NCBI GenBank assembly: GCA_027026295.1
Contig: JALVOR010000038.1
Coordinates: 1-7,223, forward strand
DNA length: 7,223 nt
Direction of reading: 5' to 3'
Origin: Anaerolineales bacterium
Lineage (GTDB): Bacteria > Chloroflexota > Anaerolineae > Anaerolineales > DRMV01
The notes under the pieces were generated by a model. The model ran no database searches. It was not told the origin of the DNA and saw only the letters and a program-made list of their open reading frames with translations. The position numbers and the translations under genes are program-made. Positions 1 through 5,987 of this stretch are shown here, in pieces. Position 1 is the stretch's first letter, and each line of letters begins with the position of its first letter.

Positions 1-46
1 GTATCGTCCGGTGTTTTACAGCCTCTATCGGGCGCTGCGGTCGTAA
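1..46 (+). CDS. C-terminal end of an upstream gene, possibly a second FemAB-type transferase (partial)
   Basis: Frame 2 is open from the left edge to a TAA at 44-46 and encodes the 14-residue tail YRPVFYSLYRALRS. FemAB-type proteins commonly end shortly after a motif of the type 'G-a-W/Y-D-x-P...RP-x-x-Y-x-x-Y'. The complete downstream gene carries the related stretch AWDFPARPVAYLSYSQ. The fragment is therefore consistent with the end of a tandem FemAB paralogue in the same orientation, 89 nt upstream of the next start. This is inferred from 14 residues only; any other plus-strand gene could end this way. Confidence 0.4.
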   Translation, partial: YRPVFYSLYRALRS

Positions 47-84
47 ATCGGCGGGCGCGATTCCTTGAATTGCTGAAGACCGGC

Positions 85-113
85 TTGCCAGAGCAACGAA
101 AGCCTTGTGAAAT
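85..113 (+). promoter_or_regulatory. weak candidate sigma70-type promoter for the FemAB gene
   Basis: TTGCCA (85-90) and TGAAAT (108-113) are separated by 17 nt and lie just upstream of the FemAB start. Each box matches the consensus only partly. The gene could equally be read through from the upstream gene, since no terminator is visible between 47 and 135. Confidence 0.2.
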
Positions 114-135
114 TTCTGAGGATGTGGCCTTCTTG

Positions 136-1230
136 ATGGATTCTGCCGACCTTACCACCTGGAACGACACCATTGCCGCTTTCCCCGAGGCGCACGTTTT
201 GCAAACGCGCGAGTGGGCGGGCATCAAAGCCCGCTATGGCTGGCAGGCGGAGCCGTTTGTGTGGCGCGGCGAGGGCGGGCAAGTTGTCGCCGCGGCGCTG
301 CTGCTGCACCGCCGGCTGCCTTCCCCCCTGCCGTGGAGCGTGCTCTATGCCCCCAAGGGGCCGCTGCTGGCTTCGTGGGAAGACGCCGACCTGCGGGTGC
401 GCGTGCTGGACGATTTGCAGGCCTATGCCCGCCGCACCGGTGCAATTTTCCTCAAAATCGACCCCGATGTGGTGGTGGGCACCGGCGTACCGGGGGAAGA
501 CGTTGCCCAGGAAACTGTCCTTGGCAACGAGGTGCGCCAAACGCTGCGCCATCGCGGCTGGCGCTTTTCCGCTGAGCAGGTGCAGTTTCGCAACACCGTG
601 CTGCTGGATTTGACGCCCTCGGAGGACGCCCTGCTGGCGGCGATGAAGCAGAAAACCCGCTACAACATCCGCCTCGCGGCGCGCAAGGGGGTGACAGTGC
701 GGGTGGGCACGCACGAAGATTTGCCCCTGCTCTACCGCATGTATGCTGAAACCGCGGCGCGCGACGGCTTCATTATTCGCCCCAAGGCGTATTACCTTGC
801 GGTGTGGCAAACCCTGATGGCGGCGGGCATGGCCGAGCCGCTGATTGCCGAAGTGGAAAGCGAGCCGGTGGCGGCCATTGTGGTCTTCCGCTTCGGCGCG
901 CGGGCATATTATTTCTACGGCATGTCCACGGGCAGGCACCGCAACAAAATGCCCACCTATGCGCTGCAGTGGGAAGCCATCCGCCGCGCCAAGGACGCCG
1001 GTTTCCGCTGGTACGATTTCTGGGGCGCGCCCGACGAATTCACGCCCGACGATCCGATGTGGGGGGTATTCCGCTTCAAGCGGGGGTTCGGGGCAACCGT
1101 AGTGCGCACCCTCGGCGCGTGGGATTTCCCCGCTCGCCCCGTCGCGTATCTTTCGTATAGCCAGGTATTACCGCGGGCGTTGGCGGTAACTCGCCGTGCC
1201 CGCGCGTGGGCGTTGCGTCGCGCCCGCTGA
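136..1230 (+). CDS. FemAB-family aminoacyltransferase (peptidoglycan bridge-type, GNAT fold)
   Basis: This 364-aa protein matches the FemA/FemB/FemX family, which uses aminoacyl-tRNA to add amino acids to the lipid II stem peptide in the cytoplasm. Visible landmarks are FLKIDPDVV (residues 105-113), then TVLLDLTPSEDALLAAMKQK (154-173) with TRYNIRLAARKGV just after it, and in the second GNAT-like half YFYGMSTG (259-266), MPTYALQWEAI (272-282), YDFWGAPD (293-300) and FRFKRGFGA (312-320). There is no coiled-coil arm insertion, so it resembles the short FemX-like form rather than staphylococcal FemA. The ATG at 136 is preferred: the family-like sequence begins right after it and a GAGG lies at 118-121, although in-frame TTG133, GTG124 and TTG70 are possible. 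Substrate amino acid and acceptor cannot be read from sequence; some relatives modify other substrates. Confidence 0.88.
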   Translation: MDSADLTTWNDTIAAFPEAHVLQTREWAGIKARYGWQAEPFVWRGEGGQVVAAALLLHRRLPSPLPWSVLYAPKGPLLASWEDADLRVRVLDDLQAYARRTGAIFLKIDPDVVVGTGVPGEDVAQETVLGNEVRQTLRHRGWRFSAEQVQFRNTVLLDLTPSEDALLAAMKQKTRYNIRLAARKGVTVRVGTHEDLPLLYRMYAETAARDGFIIRPKAYYLAVWQTLMAAGMAEPLIAEVESEPVAAIVVFRFGARAYYFYGMSTGRHRNKMPTYALQWEAIRRAKDAGFRWYDFWGAPDEFTPDDPMWGVFRFKRGFGATVVRTLGAWDFPARPVAYLSYSQVLPRALAVTRRARAWALRRAR

Positions 1231-1250
1231 CCTTAACCTGCCGTAAAAAA

Positions 1251-1268
1251 TGTCAACAATTTTTGACA
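1251..1268. repeat. 18-bp palindrome TGTCAA-N6-TTGACA overlapping a -35 box (putative operator)
   Basis: TGTCAA at 1251-1256 is the exact reverse complement of TTGACA at 1263-1268, with 6 nt between. The right half is also a perfect -35 hexamer for the promoter of the MBL-fold gene. Two 6-bp half-sites one helical turn apart are the form expected of a dimeric repressor site. No regulator gene is adjacent in the window, and the arms are short enough that chance is possible. Confidence 0.4.
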
Positions 1269-1291
1269 ACAATGACCGTTTATGCTATGCT
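1263..1291 (+). promoter_or_regulatory. sigma70-type promoter of the MBL-fold gene
   Basis: A perfect TTGACA (-35, 1263-1268) is followed after exactly 17 nt by TATGCT (-10, 1286-1291; 4 of 6 to TATAAT). A second TATGCT copy overlaps upstream at 1281-1286 but has a 12-nt spacing that would not work. Predicted transcription start is near 1298, giving a leader of about 40 nt that contains the strong ribosome site GGGGAGGG (1326-1333) before the ATG at 1337. This is the clearest promoter in the window. Confidence 0.7.
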
Positions 1292-1336
1292 TCGCGTCTA
1301 TGGCTTTGAGCCTGAACGCCATTTTGGGGAGGGCTA

Positions 1337-2209
1337 ATGTTCCAATACGAGCGTGTTGCCGACGGTGTCTATTTTTTCCAAAGCGAGAATTACGCGCAGG
1401 TGACGGCGGGGCTGGTGACAGGCCCCAAATGGGCTGTGTTGATAGACACCCTCGCACTGCCTGCTGAAACCCTCGCTTTGCGGGATTTCGTCGAAACGCA
1501 CATCCAGTTGCCCGTGCGATATATCATCAACACCCATTACCATGCCGACCACAGTTGGGGGAATGTCTTCTTCCCCGGGGCGACGGTGGTTGCCCACGCC
1601 CTTTGCCGCGAACTGATGGTTTCCCGCGGCCTGCCTGCCCTGGAAGAAGCCCAGCGTACCTCGGCGGCGTATCGGCAGGTAAGCCTTGTGTTGCCGCATT
1701 TCACCATTGGCGGCGGCGAGATGAGCCTGCGCGTGGGCAAGAAAACCCTGCGCCTGATTCCCATGCCCGGGCACAGCCCCGATGGCATTGGCGTGTTTGT
1801 GGAATCCGACCGCATCCTTTTTGCGGGTGATGCCATTATGCCGGTGCCGTATTTCGTGGATGGGCATTTCGAGGTGTTGCAGGAAACCCTGAAGCAGGTC
1901 AGCAAGATGCGTCTGGAAAACATCATCCCCGGCCACGGCGAAATCATCTTGCGAGGGGAGATCAAGGAAGTGCTCAAAGAAGACCTGGAATACCTGCATT
2001 GCCTGCGCAAGGAAGTGCGGCAGGCGCACCGCCGCAAGTACTCTGCGGATTATCTGGACAAGGTGGATATTACTGCCTGCGGCAAAAGCCACATTTTGCT
2101 GGGCGGCCTCGCGGCGGAATTGCACCGCCGCAACCTGCGGGCGCTCTACCGCCAGTTGTATGGCGAAGCACCGCTGAGTTTTCCCCGTGAAGACGCGCCG
2201 TTTGCCTGA
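1337..2209 (+). CDS. MBL-fold metallo-hydrolase
   Basis: This 290-aa protein has the full zinc-site signature of the metallo-beta-lactamase superfamily. The HxHxDH motif is in THYHADHSWGN (H67, H69, D71, H72), the next ligand is H146 in PMPGHSPD, the bridging aspartate is D165 in FAGDAIM, and the final histidine is H200 in IIPGHGE. The set is complete, so a two-metal hydrolase centre is expected. Residues 201-290 form a charged, probably helical C-terminal extension. No signal peptide is seen, so it is likely cytoplasmic. The substrate is unknown; members include thioesterases, lactonases and sulfur-metabolism enzymes. The start ATG is well supported by GGGGAGGG 3 nt upstream and by its own promoter, so it seems to be transcribed separately from the FemAB gene. 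Confidence 0.9.
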   Translation: MFQYERVADGVYFFQSENYAQVTAGLVTGPKWAVLIDTLALPAETLALRDFVETHIQLPVRYIINTHYHADHSWGNVFFPGATVVAHALCRELMVSRGLPALEEAQRTSAAYRQVSLVLPHFTIGGGEMSLRVGKKTLRLIPMPGHSPDGIGVFVESDRILFAGDAIMPVPYFVDGHFEVLQETLKQVSKMRLENIIPGHGEIILRGEIKEVLKEDLEYLHCLRKEVRQAHRRKYSADYLDKVDITACGKSHILLGGLAAELHRRNLRALYRQLYGEAPLSFPREDAPFA

Positions 2210-2225
2210 GCGGAAAAACCGCGGC

Positions 2226-2239
2226 CAATTGTACAATTG
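2226..2239. repeat. perfect 14-bp palindrome CAATTGTACAATTG
   Basis: The seven bases 2226-2232 are the exact reverse complement of 2233-2239. It lies 16 nt after the MBL-fold stop codon and before the terminator hairpin, in an AT-rich patch within GC-rich DNA. It is not followed by a U-tract, so it is not itself an obvious terminator. A protein-binding site is possible but unproven. Confidence 0.4.
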
Positions 2240-2275
2240 ATACGGGTTGGGAAGAGCGGCGAGACGATTTACGAA

Positions 2276-2306
2276 AAAACATCCGCCCGCGCGGGCGGAT
2301 GTTTTC
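2276..2306. terminator. bidirectional intrinsic terminator
   Basis: Positions 2276-2305 are a perfect 30-bp palindrome (15-nt arms) with a very GC-rich core (CCGCCCGC/GCGGGCGG) flanked by A-runs on the left and T-runs on the right (TTTTCTTTT at 2302-2310). Read in either direction it gives a strong hairpin followed by a U-rich tail. It sits between two convergent genes, the MBL-fold hydrolase (+) and the plsY-like gene (-), and is well placed to terminate both. Confidence 0.88.
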
Positions 2307-2332
2307 TTTTGGAGGGGAGATGGCAGGGGTGC

Positions 2333-3031
2333 TCAGTTGCTGCTTTCCTGAGACGGTGCAGCCTCGCTTTTGTCCTTGTGCTTGCCCAGCCACACCCGCA
2401 GACCCACCACGCGCTCTTCCCCGGCCAGCAGGCGTTTGATGTTGGGGCGTAATGACCACAAGAGGATTCCTTCGGCAACCAGCGCGTAGACAACATAAGC
2501 CCACGGGCCCAACCCTCGGGCTGCCCGCCATGCGAACACCACGGCGGCAATCACGGGCACGCTCATGGTGGCAACGGAGGCGTAGCCAACGCCCAACAGG
2601 ATGACAGCCCCGATGGGAATTTGAATCAGCGCTACAGGCCACCACAGCCCCATCGCCCCGCCCACGCTGGGCGCGCCGCCTGCCCCACCTTTGATGATAG
2701 GTTTCCCCTTTTCGTCTTTTTCGGCCATCACCAGGGGGTAATTGTGGCCGATAATCATAGCGATGGGGGCGGCGGCGTGCATCCAGGGGAAATTGGGGAA
2801 AAAGCCTTTTGCCAGCCAAACCGAAATGACCCCCTTCAAAATGTCCATGATGACGGTGAGCAGCCCGACCCACACACCGGCTGCTCGCATGGCGTTGGTG
2901 GTGCCGGTGCGCCCGCTGTGCAACTTGCGCACATCGTGGCCGGTTTTCAGTTTCACCAGAATGTAACCAAACGGCGTTGCTCCGACAAGGTAGGAGACGA
3001 ACAATACCCCAAGGGCATTGATCCAGGCCAT
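2333..3031 (-). CDS. plsY: PlsY-like glycerol-3-phosphate acyltransferase with altered active-site motifs
   Basis: This 232-aa membrane protein resembles PlsY, the inner-membrane enzyme that acylates glycerol-3-phosphate from acyl-phosphate in phospholipid synthesis. Motif 1 is recognisable as HSGRTGTTNAMR (residues 38-49; usual form GSGNIGATNxxR), keeping S39, N46 and R49. Motif 2 is altered: GHNYP (95-99) is separated from KGGAGGAP (114-121) by a charged stretch, and the usual KGGKGVAT has Ala for the second Lys. Motif 3 is LRPNIKRLLAGEE (194-206), with Leu where PlsY usually has a catalytic His. Hydrophobic segments lie near 4-26, 51-70, 86-100, 131-165 and 176-192. The tail from 213 is hydrophilic. 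The ATG at 3031 has a GGAG (3041-3044) 9 nt upstream. The fold assignment is good; activity as a standard PlsY is uncertain. Confidence 0.82.
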   Translation of the reverse strand: MAWINALGVLFVSYLVGATPFGYILVKLKTGHDVRKLHSGRTGTTNAMRAAGVWVGLLTVIMDILKGVISVWLAKGFFPNFPWMHAAAPIAMIIGHNYPLVMAEKDEKGKPIIKGGAGGAPSVGGAMGLWWPVALIQIPIGAVILLGVGYASVATMSVPVIAAVVFAWRAARGLGPWAYVVYALVAEGILLWSLRPNIKRLLAGEERVVGLRVWLGKHKDKSEAAPSQESSN

Positions 3032-3069
3032 TGGATGTTTCTCCTTATTAGAAGGGATGAGTTGCTGTA

Positions 3070-3075
3070 ATTCTA
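3070..3075 (-). promoter_or_regulatory. -10 box of the plsY-like gene
   Basis: The minus strand reads TAGAAT at 3075-3070, predicting a start near 3063 and a leader of about 30 nt that includes the GGAG ribosome site. No good -35 hexamer lies at 16-18 nt, so the call rests on the -10 box and its position. The same hexamer occurs on the plus strand before smpB. Confidence 0.4.
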
Positions 3076-3151
3076 ACACCTTGCTGCCCAAAAGGTTGTT
3101 CCTGCGGGAAGACTTTTCGAGTTGTGGGCGTTCTTGCAGGGCGAGGCATGA

Positions 3152-3157
3152 TAGAAT
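3152..3157 (+). promoter_or_regulatory. -10 box of smpB placed for a leaderless transcript
   Basis: TAGAAT (3152-3157) ends 6 nt before the smpB ATG at 3164. A start about 7 nt downstream of a -10 box would coincide with the A of the ATG. No Shine-Dalgarno sequence lies in the usual window; the nearest purine-rich run (GGGCGAGG, 3139-3146) is 17 nt away. No convincing -35 is present at 16-18 nt. Confidence 0.5.
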
Positions 3158-3163
3158 AGCCCT

Positions 3164-3616
3164 ATGGGTATTCGCGTTGTTTCCACCAACCGCAAGGCAT
3201 TGCACGATTATTTCATCGACGAGACCTACGAAGCAGGCATTGTGCTTCGGGGTAGCGAAATCAAGTCGGTGCGGGCTGGTCGCGTCAGTTTGAAGGAAGC
3301 CTACGTGCGCATTGACGACAGTCTTGAGGCGTGGTTGATGGATGCACACATCGCACCGTATGAATCGGCAAGCCATTTCAATCACGAGCCGCGCCGCCCG
3401 CGCAAACTGTTGCTGCACAGGCAGGAAATCCTGCGGCTGTGGAACAAGGTGAGGCAGAAGGGCGTCACAATTATCCCCTTGCGCATGTATTTGAAGGACG
3501 GCAAAGCCAAGGTTGAAATTGCCGTCGCCCGTGGCAAGAAGAAATACGACAAACGGGCTGAAATTGCTCGCCGCGAGATGGAACGTGAAATCCAGCGCGA
3601 ACTTCGCCGCTATTGA
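3164..3616 (+). CDS. smpB: SsrA-binding protein SmpB
   Basis: This 150-aa protein is SmpB, the partner of tmRNA in trans-translation, which rescues stalled ribosomes and tags the unfinished protein for degradation. Family hallmarks are present in order: NRKALHDYFI (9-18), YEAGIVLRGSEIKSVRAGRV (22-41) followed by SLKEAYV, HIAPYE (62-67), RPRKLLLHRQEI (78-89), and KGVTIIPLRMYLKDGKAKVE (99-118) followed by the conserved GKKKYDKR (124-131). Residues 132-150 are the basic C-terminal tail that becomes helical in the mRNA channel. Length is normal. The ATG at 3164 gives the canonical N-terminus. It is divergent from the plsY-like gene and is the first gene of a plus-strand cluster. The tmRNA gene itself is not seen in the window. 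Confidence 0.97.
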   Translation: MGIRVVSTNRKALHDYFIDETYEAGIVLRGSEIKSVRAGRVSLKEAYVRIDDSLEAWLMDAHIAPYESASHFNHEPRRPRKLLLHRQEILRLWNKVRQKGVTIIPLRMYLKDGKAKVEIAVARGKKKYDKRAEIARREMEREIQRELRRY

Positions 3617-3620
3617 GCGC

Positions 3621-4406
3621 GTGCCTGCTTCCATTGGAGGCATCAACCGCCTGCCCGAAGCCGAGAAACGGTTGATTTATTTGCGGGCGGTGCCGTTTGC
3701 GTTGCTGAAGCGCTTTGGCCTCAGCCCTTATCTGGTTGACGCCCAAGGCAGGCCGCTTTTCGACCTGAAAGCGCCAACGGGGGCTTCCACGGTGGAACTT
3801 TCGGTTTATCACCGTTACGGCTTCCCCGACCCGGTGCTCTATGCCCATCTGGGCGATTCCCTCAGTGGGCAACTGCACATTTTGCTTTACATCATCAACG
3901 ACCCCGATGCGCCGCGCTTCGATGTGGATCGCATGCCCGATGGCCGCCCAACGCGCTTTGGCGTGCTGGCACGCAATCTGGAAGCCGAACAGGCTGCCAT
4001 GGAAGCCGGTTTGGCGCCGGGGCAGATTCGCCGGGGCTTGCGCATGTTGCCCCATGCCATCACCACTTTCGAGAATTTTGCCGCGGCGATGGGGCAACGC
4101 ATCTATTTCGTCGAACCGCTTTATTACCACAACGCGGTGCTCTTCGAGCGCTATGGCTTTGGTTACCAGAAAGGGCGTATGTTCATGGAACGCATTGCTC
4201 GCGGCTTCGCCCCCGGCGGCGACCTGCGCGCCCGACTTGACGGCAGCACCCCCTTCCGCCGTCCGGAAGCCGCCGACAGCATCCGCCTGCGCTCGTGGGC
4301 AATTCACGACGGCATCTTGGGCGTGCAATTTACCGGTGTCACCATGTACAAGCGCGTGGGGCAATCTTCCAATGCCCGCACCTGTCCCCCTGATGTGCCC
4401 TGGTGA
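3621..4406 (+). CDS. uncharacterised conserved-looking protein downstream of smpB
   Basis: I do not recognise a named family. The likely start is GTG at 3621, 4 nt after the smpB stop, giving 261 aa. The frame is open further upstream inside smpB (to TTG3513), but that part translates as smpB shadow. There is no good ribosome site before 3621; GGAGG at 3636-3640 lies inside the gene, so a later non-ATG start is possible. The protein looks soluble, without signal peptide or membrane segments. Distinctive stretches are NDPDAPRFDVDRMPDGRPTR (93-112), EPLYYHNAVLFERYGF (165-180), ARLDGSTPFRRP (204-215) and RSWAIHDGILG (224-234). The NAVLFERYGF stretch faintly recalls the terminal motif of GNAT acetyltransferases, which is not enough to assign a function. 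Close spacing suggests co-transcription with smpB. Confidence 0.8.
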   Translation: MPASIGGINRLPEAEKRLIYLRAVPFALLKRFGLSPYLVDAQGRPLFDLKAPTGASTVELSVYHRYGFPDPVLYAHLGDSLSGQLHILLYIINDPDAPRFDVDRMPDGRPTRFGVLARNLEAEQAAMEAGLAPGQIRRGLRMLPHAITTFENFAAAMGQRIYFVEPLYYHNAVLFERYGFGYQKGRMFMERIARGFAPGGDLRARLDGSTPFRRPEAADSIRLRSWAIHDGILGVQFTGVTMYKRVGQSSNARTCPPDVPW

Positions 4407-4462
4407 TTTCTTGCCCGCGTTGCTTTCCCCTGTTGTTTTTCTATGGGCAATCCCTACCACAA

Positions 4463-4490
4463 CGGGCAAGACGATGCCCGCTTTCGTTCT
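4463..4490 (+). other. small hairpin before the DUF6391-like gene
   Basis: CGGGCA (4463-4468) and TGCCCG (4475-4480) can form a 6-bp stem with a 6-nt loop, followed by the moderately T-rich CTTTCGTTCT. It could be a weak terminator or attenuator in the 94-nt gap between the two genes. The tail is not a true U-run, so the call is weak. TTGCCCG at 4411-4417 could pair with the same left arm instead. Confidence 0.25.
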
Positions 4491-4500
4491 GAGGTGAGCC

Positions 4501-5007
4501 ATGCCGACACTTGCAGACCTCGTTTCCCAGACGCGCCGCAACCACGCGCTGGAACACGCTACCATTCATCTGCTCTCGCAACATTACCCCGGCACTTTTC
4601 TTGCGGGGCATTCCGACCCCGGCGGCTTCTGGCTGCTGGGCGAAGTGCCCACCGAGGCGGTGGAAGCCGCTGTGCATGAAGCCGAAGCCCGCTTGCGCCG
4701 CGGCGAGCGCAACCTTGCCATTCACCCCGGCTGCGGCACCAATTACTTTGTTTCGGGCGGGATGGCCGCGTTGGCAGGCGCGCTGGCGATGGTGGGCGTG
4801 GGGAAGCGCTGGCGCGACAAATTCGACCGCCTGCCCCTCGCTCTCACGGCGGGCACCCTGGCGCTGATGTTTTCCCAGCCTGTGGGCTATCGGCTGCAGG
4901 AAAAGGTAACCACCGATAGCGATCTGGGCTCGCTGCAAGTGGTGGAAATCGTGCCCGAACAGCGCGGTAAGGTGTCTGCCCATCGGGTTGTAACCAGGTT
5001 TGTGTGA
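4501..5007 (+). CDS. DUF6391-like small membrane protein
   Basis: This 168-aa protein resembles the DUF6391 family, known mainly from cyanobacteria and Chloroflexota and without assigned function. The N-terminal half holds a histidine-rich signature RRNHALEHATIHLL (12-25), then GHSDPGGFWLLGEVPTE (36-52) and NLAIHPGCGTNYFVSGG (71-87). Two hydrophobic stretches follow, near residues 83-101 and 111-130, separated by the charged loop KRWRDKFDR, so a two-pass or hairpin membrane anchor is likely. The last about 35 residues are soluble. The ATG at 4501 is supported by GAGGTG (4491-4496). It overlaps holA by one base, which suggests translational coupling. The family name is from memory of the motif pattern and should be confirmed by a profile search. 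Confidence 0.8.
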   Translation: MPTLADLVSQTRRNHALEHATIHLLSQHYPGTFLAGHSDPGGFWLLGEVPTEAVEAAVHEAEARLRRGERNLAIHPGCGTNYFVSGGMAALAGALAMVGVGKRWRDKFDRLPLALTAGTLALMFSQPVGYRLQEKVTTDSDLGSLQVVEIVPEQRGKVSAHRVVTRFV

Positions 5008-5987
5008 TGAGCGAAGGCAAGCCCCGCGTTTATCTCTTCCACGGCGATGACAGCCGCCGCCGGGCAACGGCGTTGCAGAAATTGCGGCAGGGGCTGGGCG
5101 CCGATGACGACGCGGCGTTAGATTACGTTCACCTCGAGGGGGAAAAACTGACCCTGCCCCAGTTGCAAGATGCGGTGCTGACCATTCCGTTCTTCGCCAA
5201 ACGCCGCCTGGTGCACCTTACCCACCCGCTGGCTTTCCAAAAACTCAAGAGCAAAGCGGGGCGCGAGGCGTTTCTGGCAGTGCTGGAAAGCGTGCCGCCT
5301 TCCACCGCGCTGGTGCTGGAAGTCGCCGAAGTGCTGCCCGAAAAGCACTGGCTGCGCAAATGGGCTGACGCCCACCCTGAAGCCGTTTACCAGCATGCCA
5401 TGCCACTGCCGCGCGACCTGCGGCGCTGGATTATGGCACGCGCCCGCGAGGAAGGCGGGCAGTTTACCCCGGCTGCGGCGGCAGAACTGGCGCAGCGGGT
5501 GGGAAACGACGCGGTGTGGGCGCTGAACGAGGTGCACAAATTGCTGGCTTATGTCAACTATCGCCGCCCGGTGGCGGTGGAAGACATCCACGAAGTGACC
5601 CCCTCGGTGGACCATCCGGATGTTTTCGCGATGGTGGACGCGCTGGCGTTGGGCCAGAGCGAGCGTGCATTACGGCTGCTGCATCAATTGCTGGCGCAGG
5701 AAGACGCCCCCCGTTTGTGGGGCATGGTGGTGCGGCAGTTCCGGTTGTTGATTTTGGTGCACGAGGCGCTTGCTGAGGGCCTGGCAACCAAACAGGAAAT
5801 CGCCAGGGCATTGGGCGTGCACCCTTATGTGGCGCAAAAACTCATGCCGCAAGCGCGCCGTTTTCAGATGAGTACGTTGGAGCGCATTTACCGCCACCTG
5901 TGGGAAATCGACCGCGCCTGGAAAACTGGCGAAACCGAACTGGAAACCGCGCTGGATATGTTAGCGGCGGCGATGGGGCGGCGTTAG
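5007..5987 (+). CDS. holA: DNA polymerase III subunit delta
   Basis: This 326-aa protein is HolA, the clamp-loader subunit that opens the beta sliding clamp during replication. The N-terminal domain begins VYLFHGDDSRRR (8-19), the degenerate nucleotide-binding loop of delta, followed by LPQLQDAVLTIPFFAKRRLV (50-69), where the beta-interacting element lies. The middle helical part includes AAAELAQRVGNDAVWALNEV (157-176) and the start of the collar region has VDHPDVFAMVDALALG (201-216). The C-terminal collar ends WKTGETELETALDML (305-319). Length is usual for the family. The ATG overlaps the stop of the preceding gene (TGATG, 5005-5009) with no clear Shine-Dalgarno, so start by coupling is likely; GTG at 5004 is also in frame. 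Its 3' end overlaps the convergent minus-strand gene by 27 bp. Confidence 0.94.
   Translation: MSEGKPRVYLFHGDDSRRRATALQKLRQGLGADDDAALDYVHLEGEKLTLPQLQDAVLTIPFFAKRRLVHLTHPLAFQKLKSKAGREAFLAVLESVPPSTALVLEVAEVLPEKHWLRKWADAHPEAVYQHAMPLPRDLRRWIMARAREEGGQFTPAAAAELAQRVGNDAVWALNEVHKLLAYVNYRRPVAVEDIHEVTPSVDHPDVFAMVDALALGQSERALRLLHQLLAQEDAPRLWGMVVRQFRLLILVHEALAEGLATKQEIARALGVHPYVAQKLMPQARRFQMSTLERIYRHLWEIDRAWKTGETELETALDMLAAAMGRR

Noticed and set aside
70..135. Longer FemAB start at TTG70
   Set aside because: Residues before Met136 do not resemble the family N-terminus and no ribosome site precedes TTG70.
25..939. 304-aa minus-strand open frame opposite the FemAB gene
   Set aside because: It is the antisense shadow of a well-supported gene; the translation is His/Arg/Gln-rich, without motifs, as expected opposite GC-rich codons.
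2210..2222. GCGG-AAAAA-CCGC mini-hairpin as a terminator for the MBL-fold gene
   Set aside because: The stem is only 4 bp with no T-run after it, and a far stronger terminator follows at 2276-2306.
1334..2236. 300-aa minus-strand open frame opposite the MBL-fold gene
   Set aside because: The plus strand has promoter, ribosome site and all zinc-ligand motifs; the minus frame has none.
3471..4565. 364-aa minus-strand open frame spanning smpB, the 261-aa gene and part of the next gene
   Set aside because: It crosses three plus-strand genes, one of them certain (smpB), and its translation has no recognisable domain.
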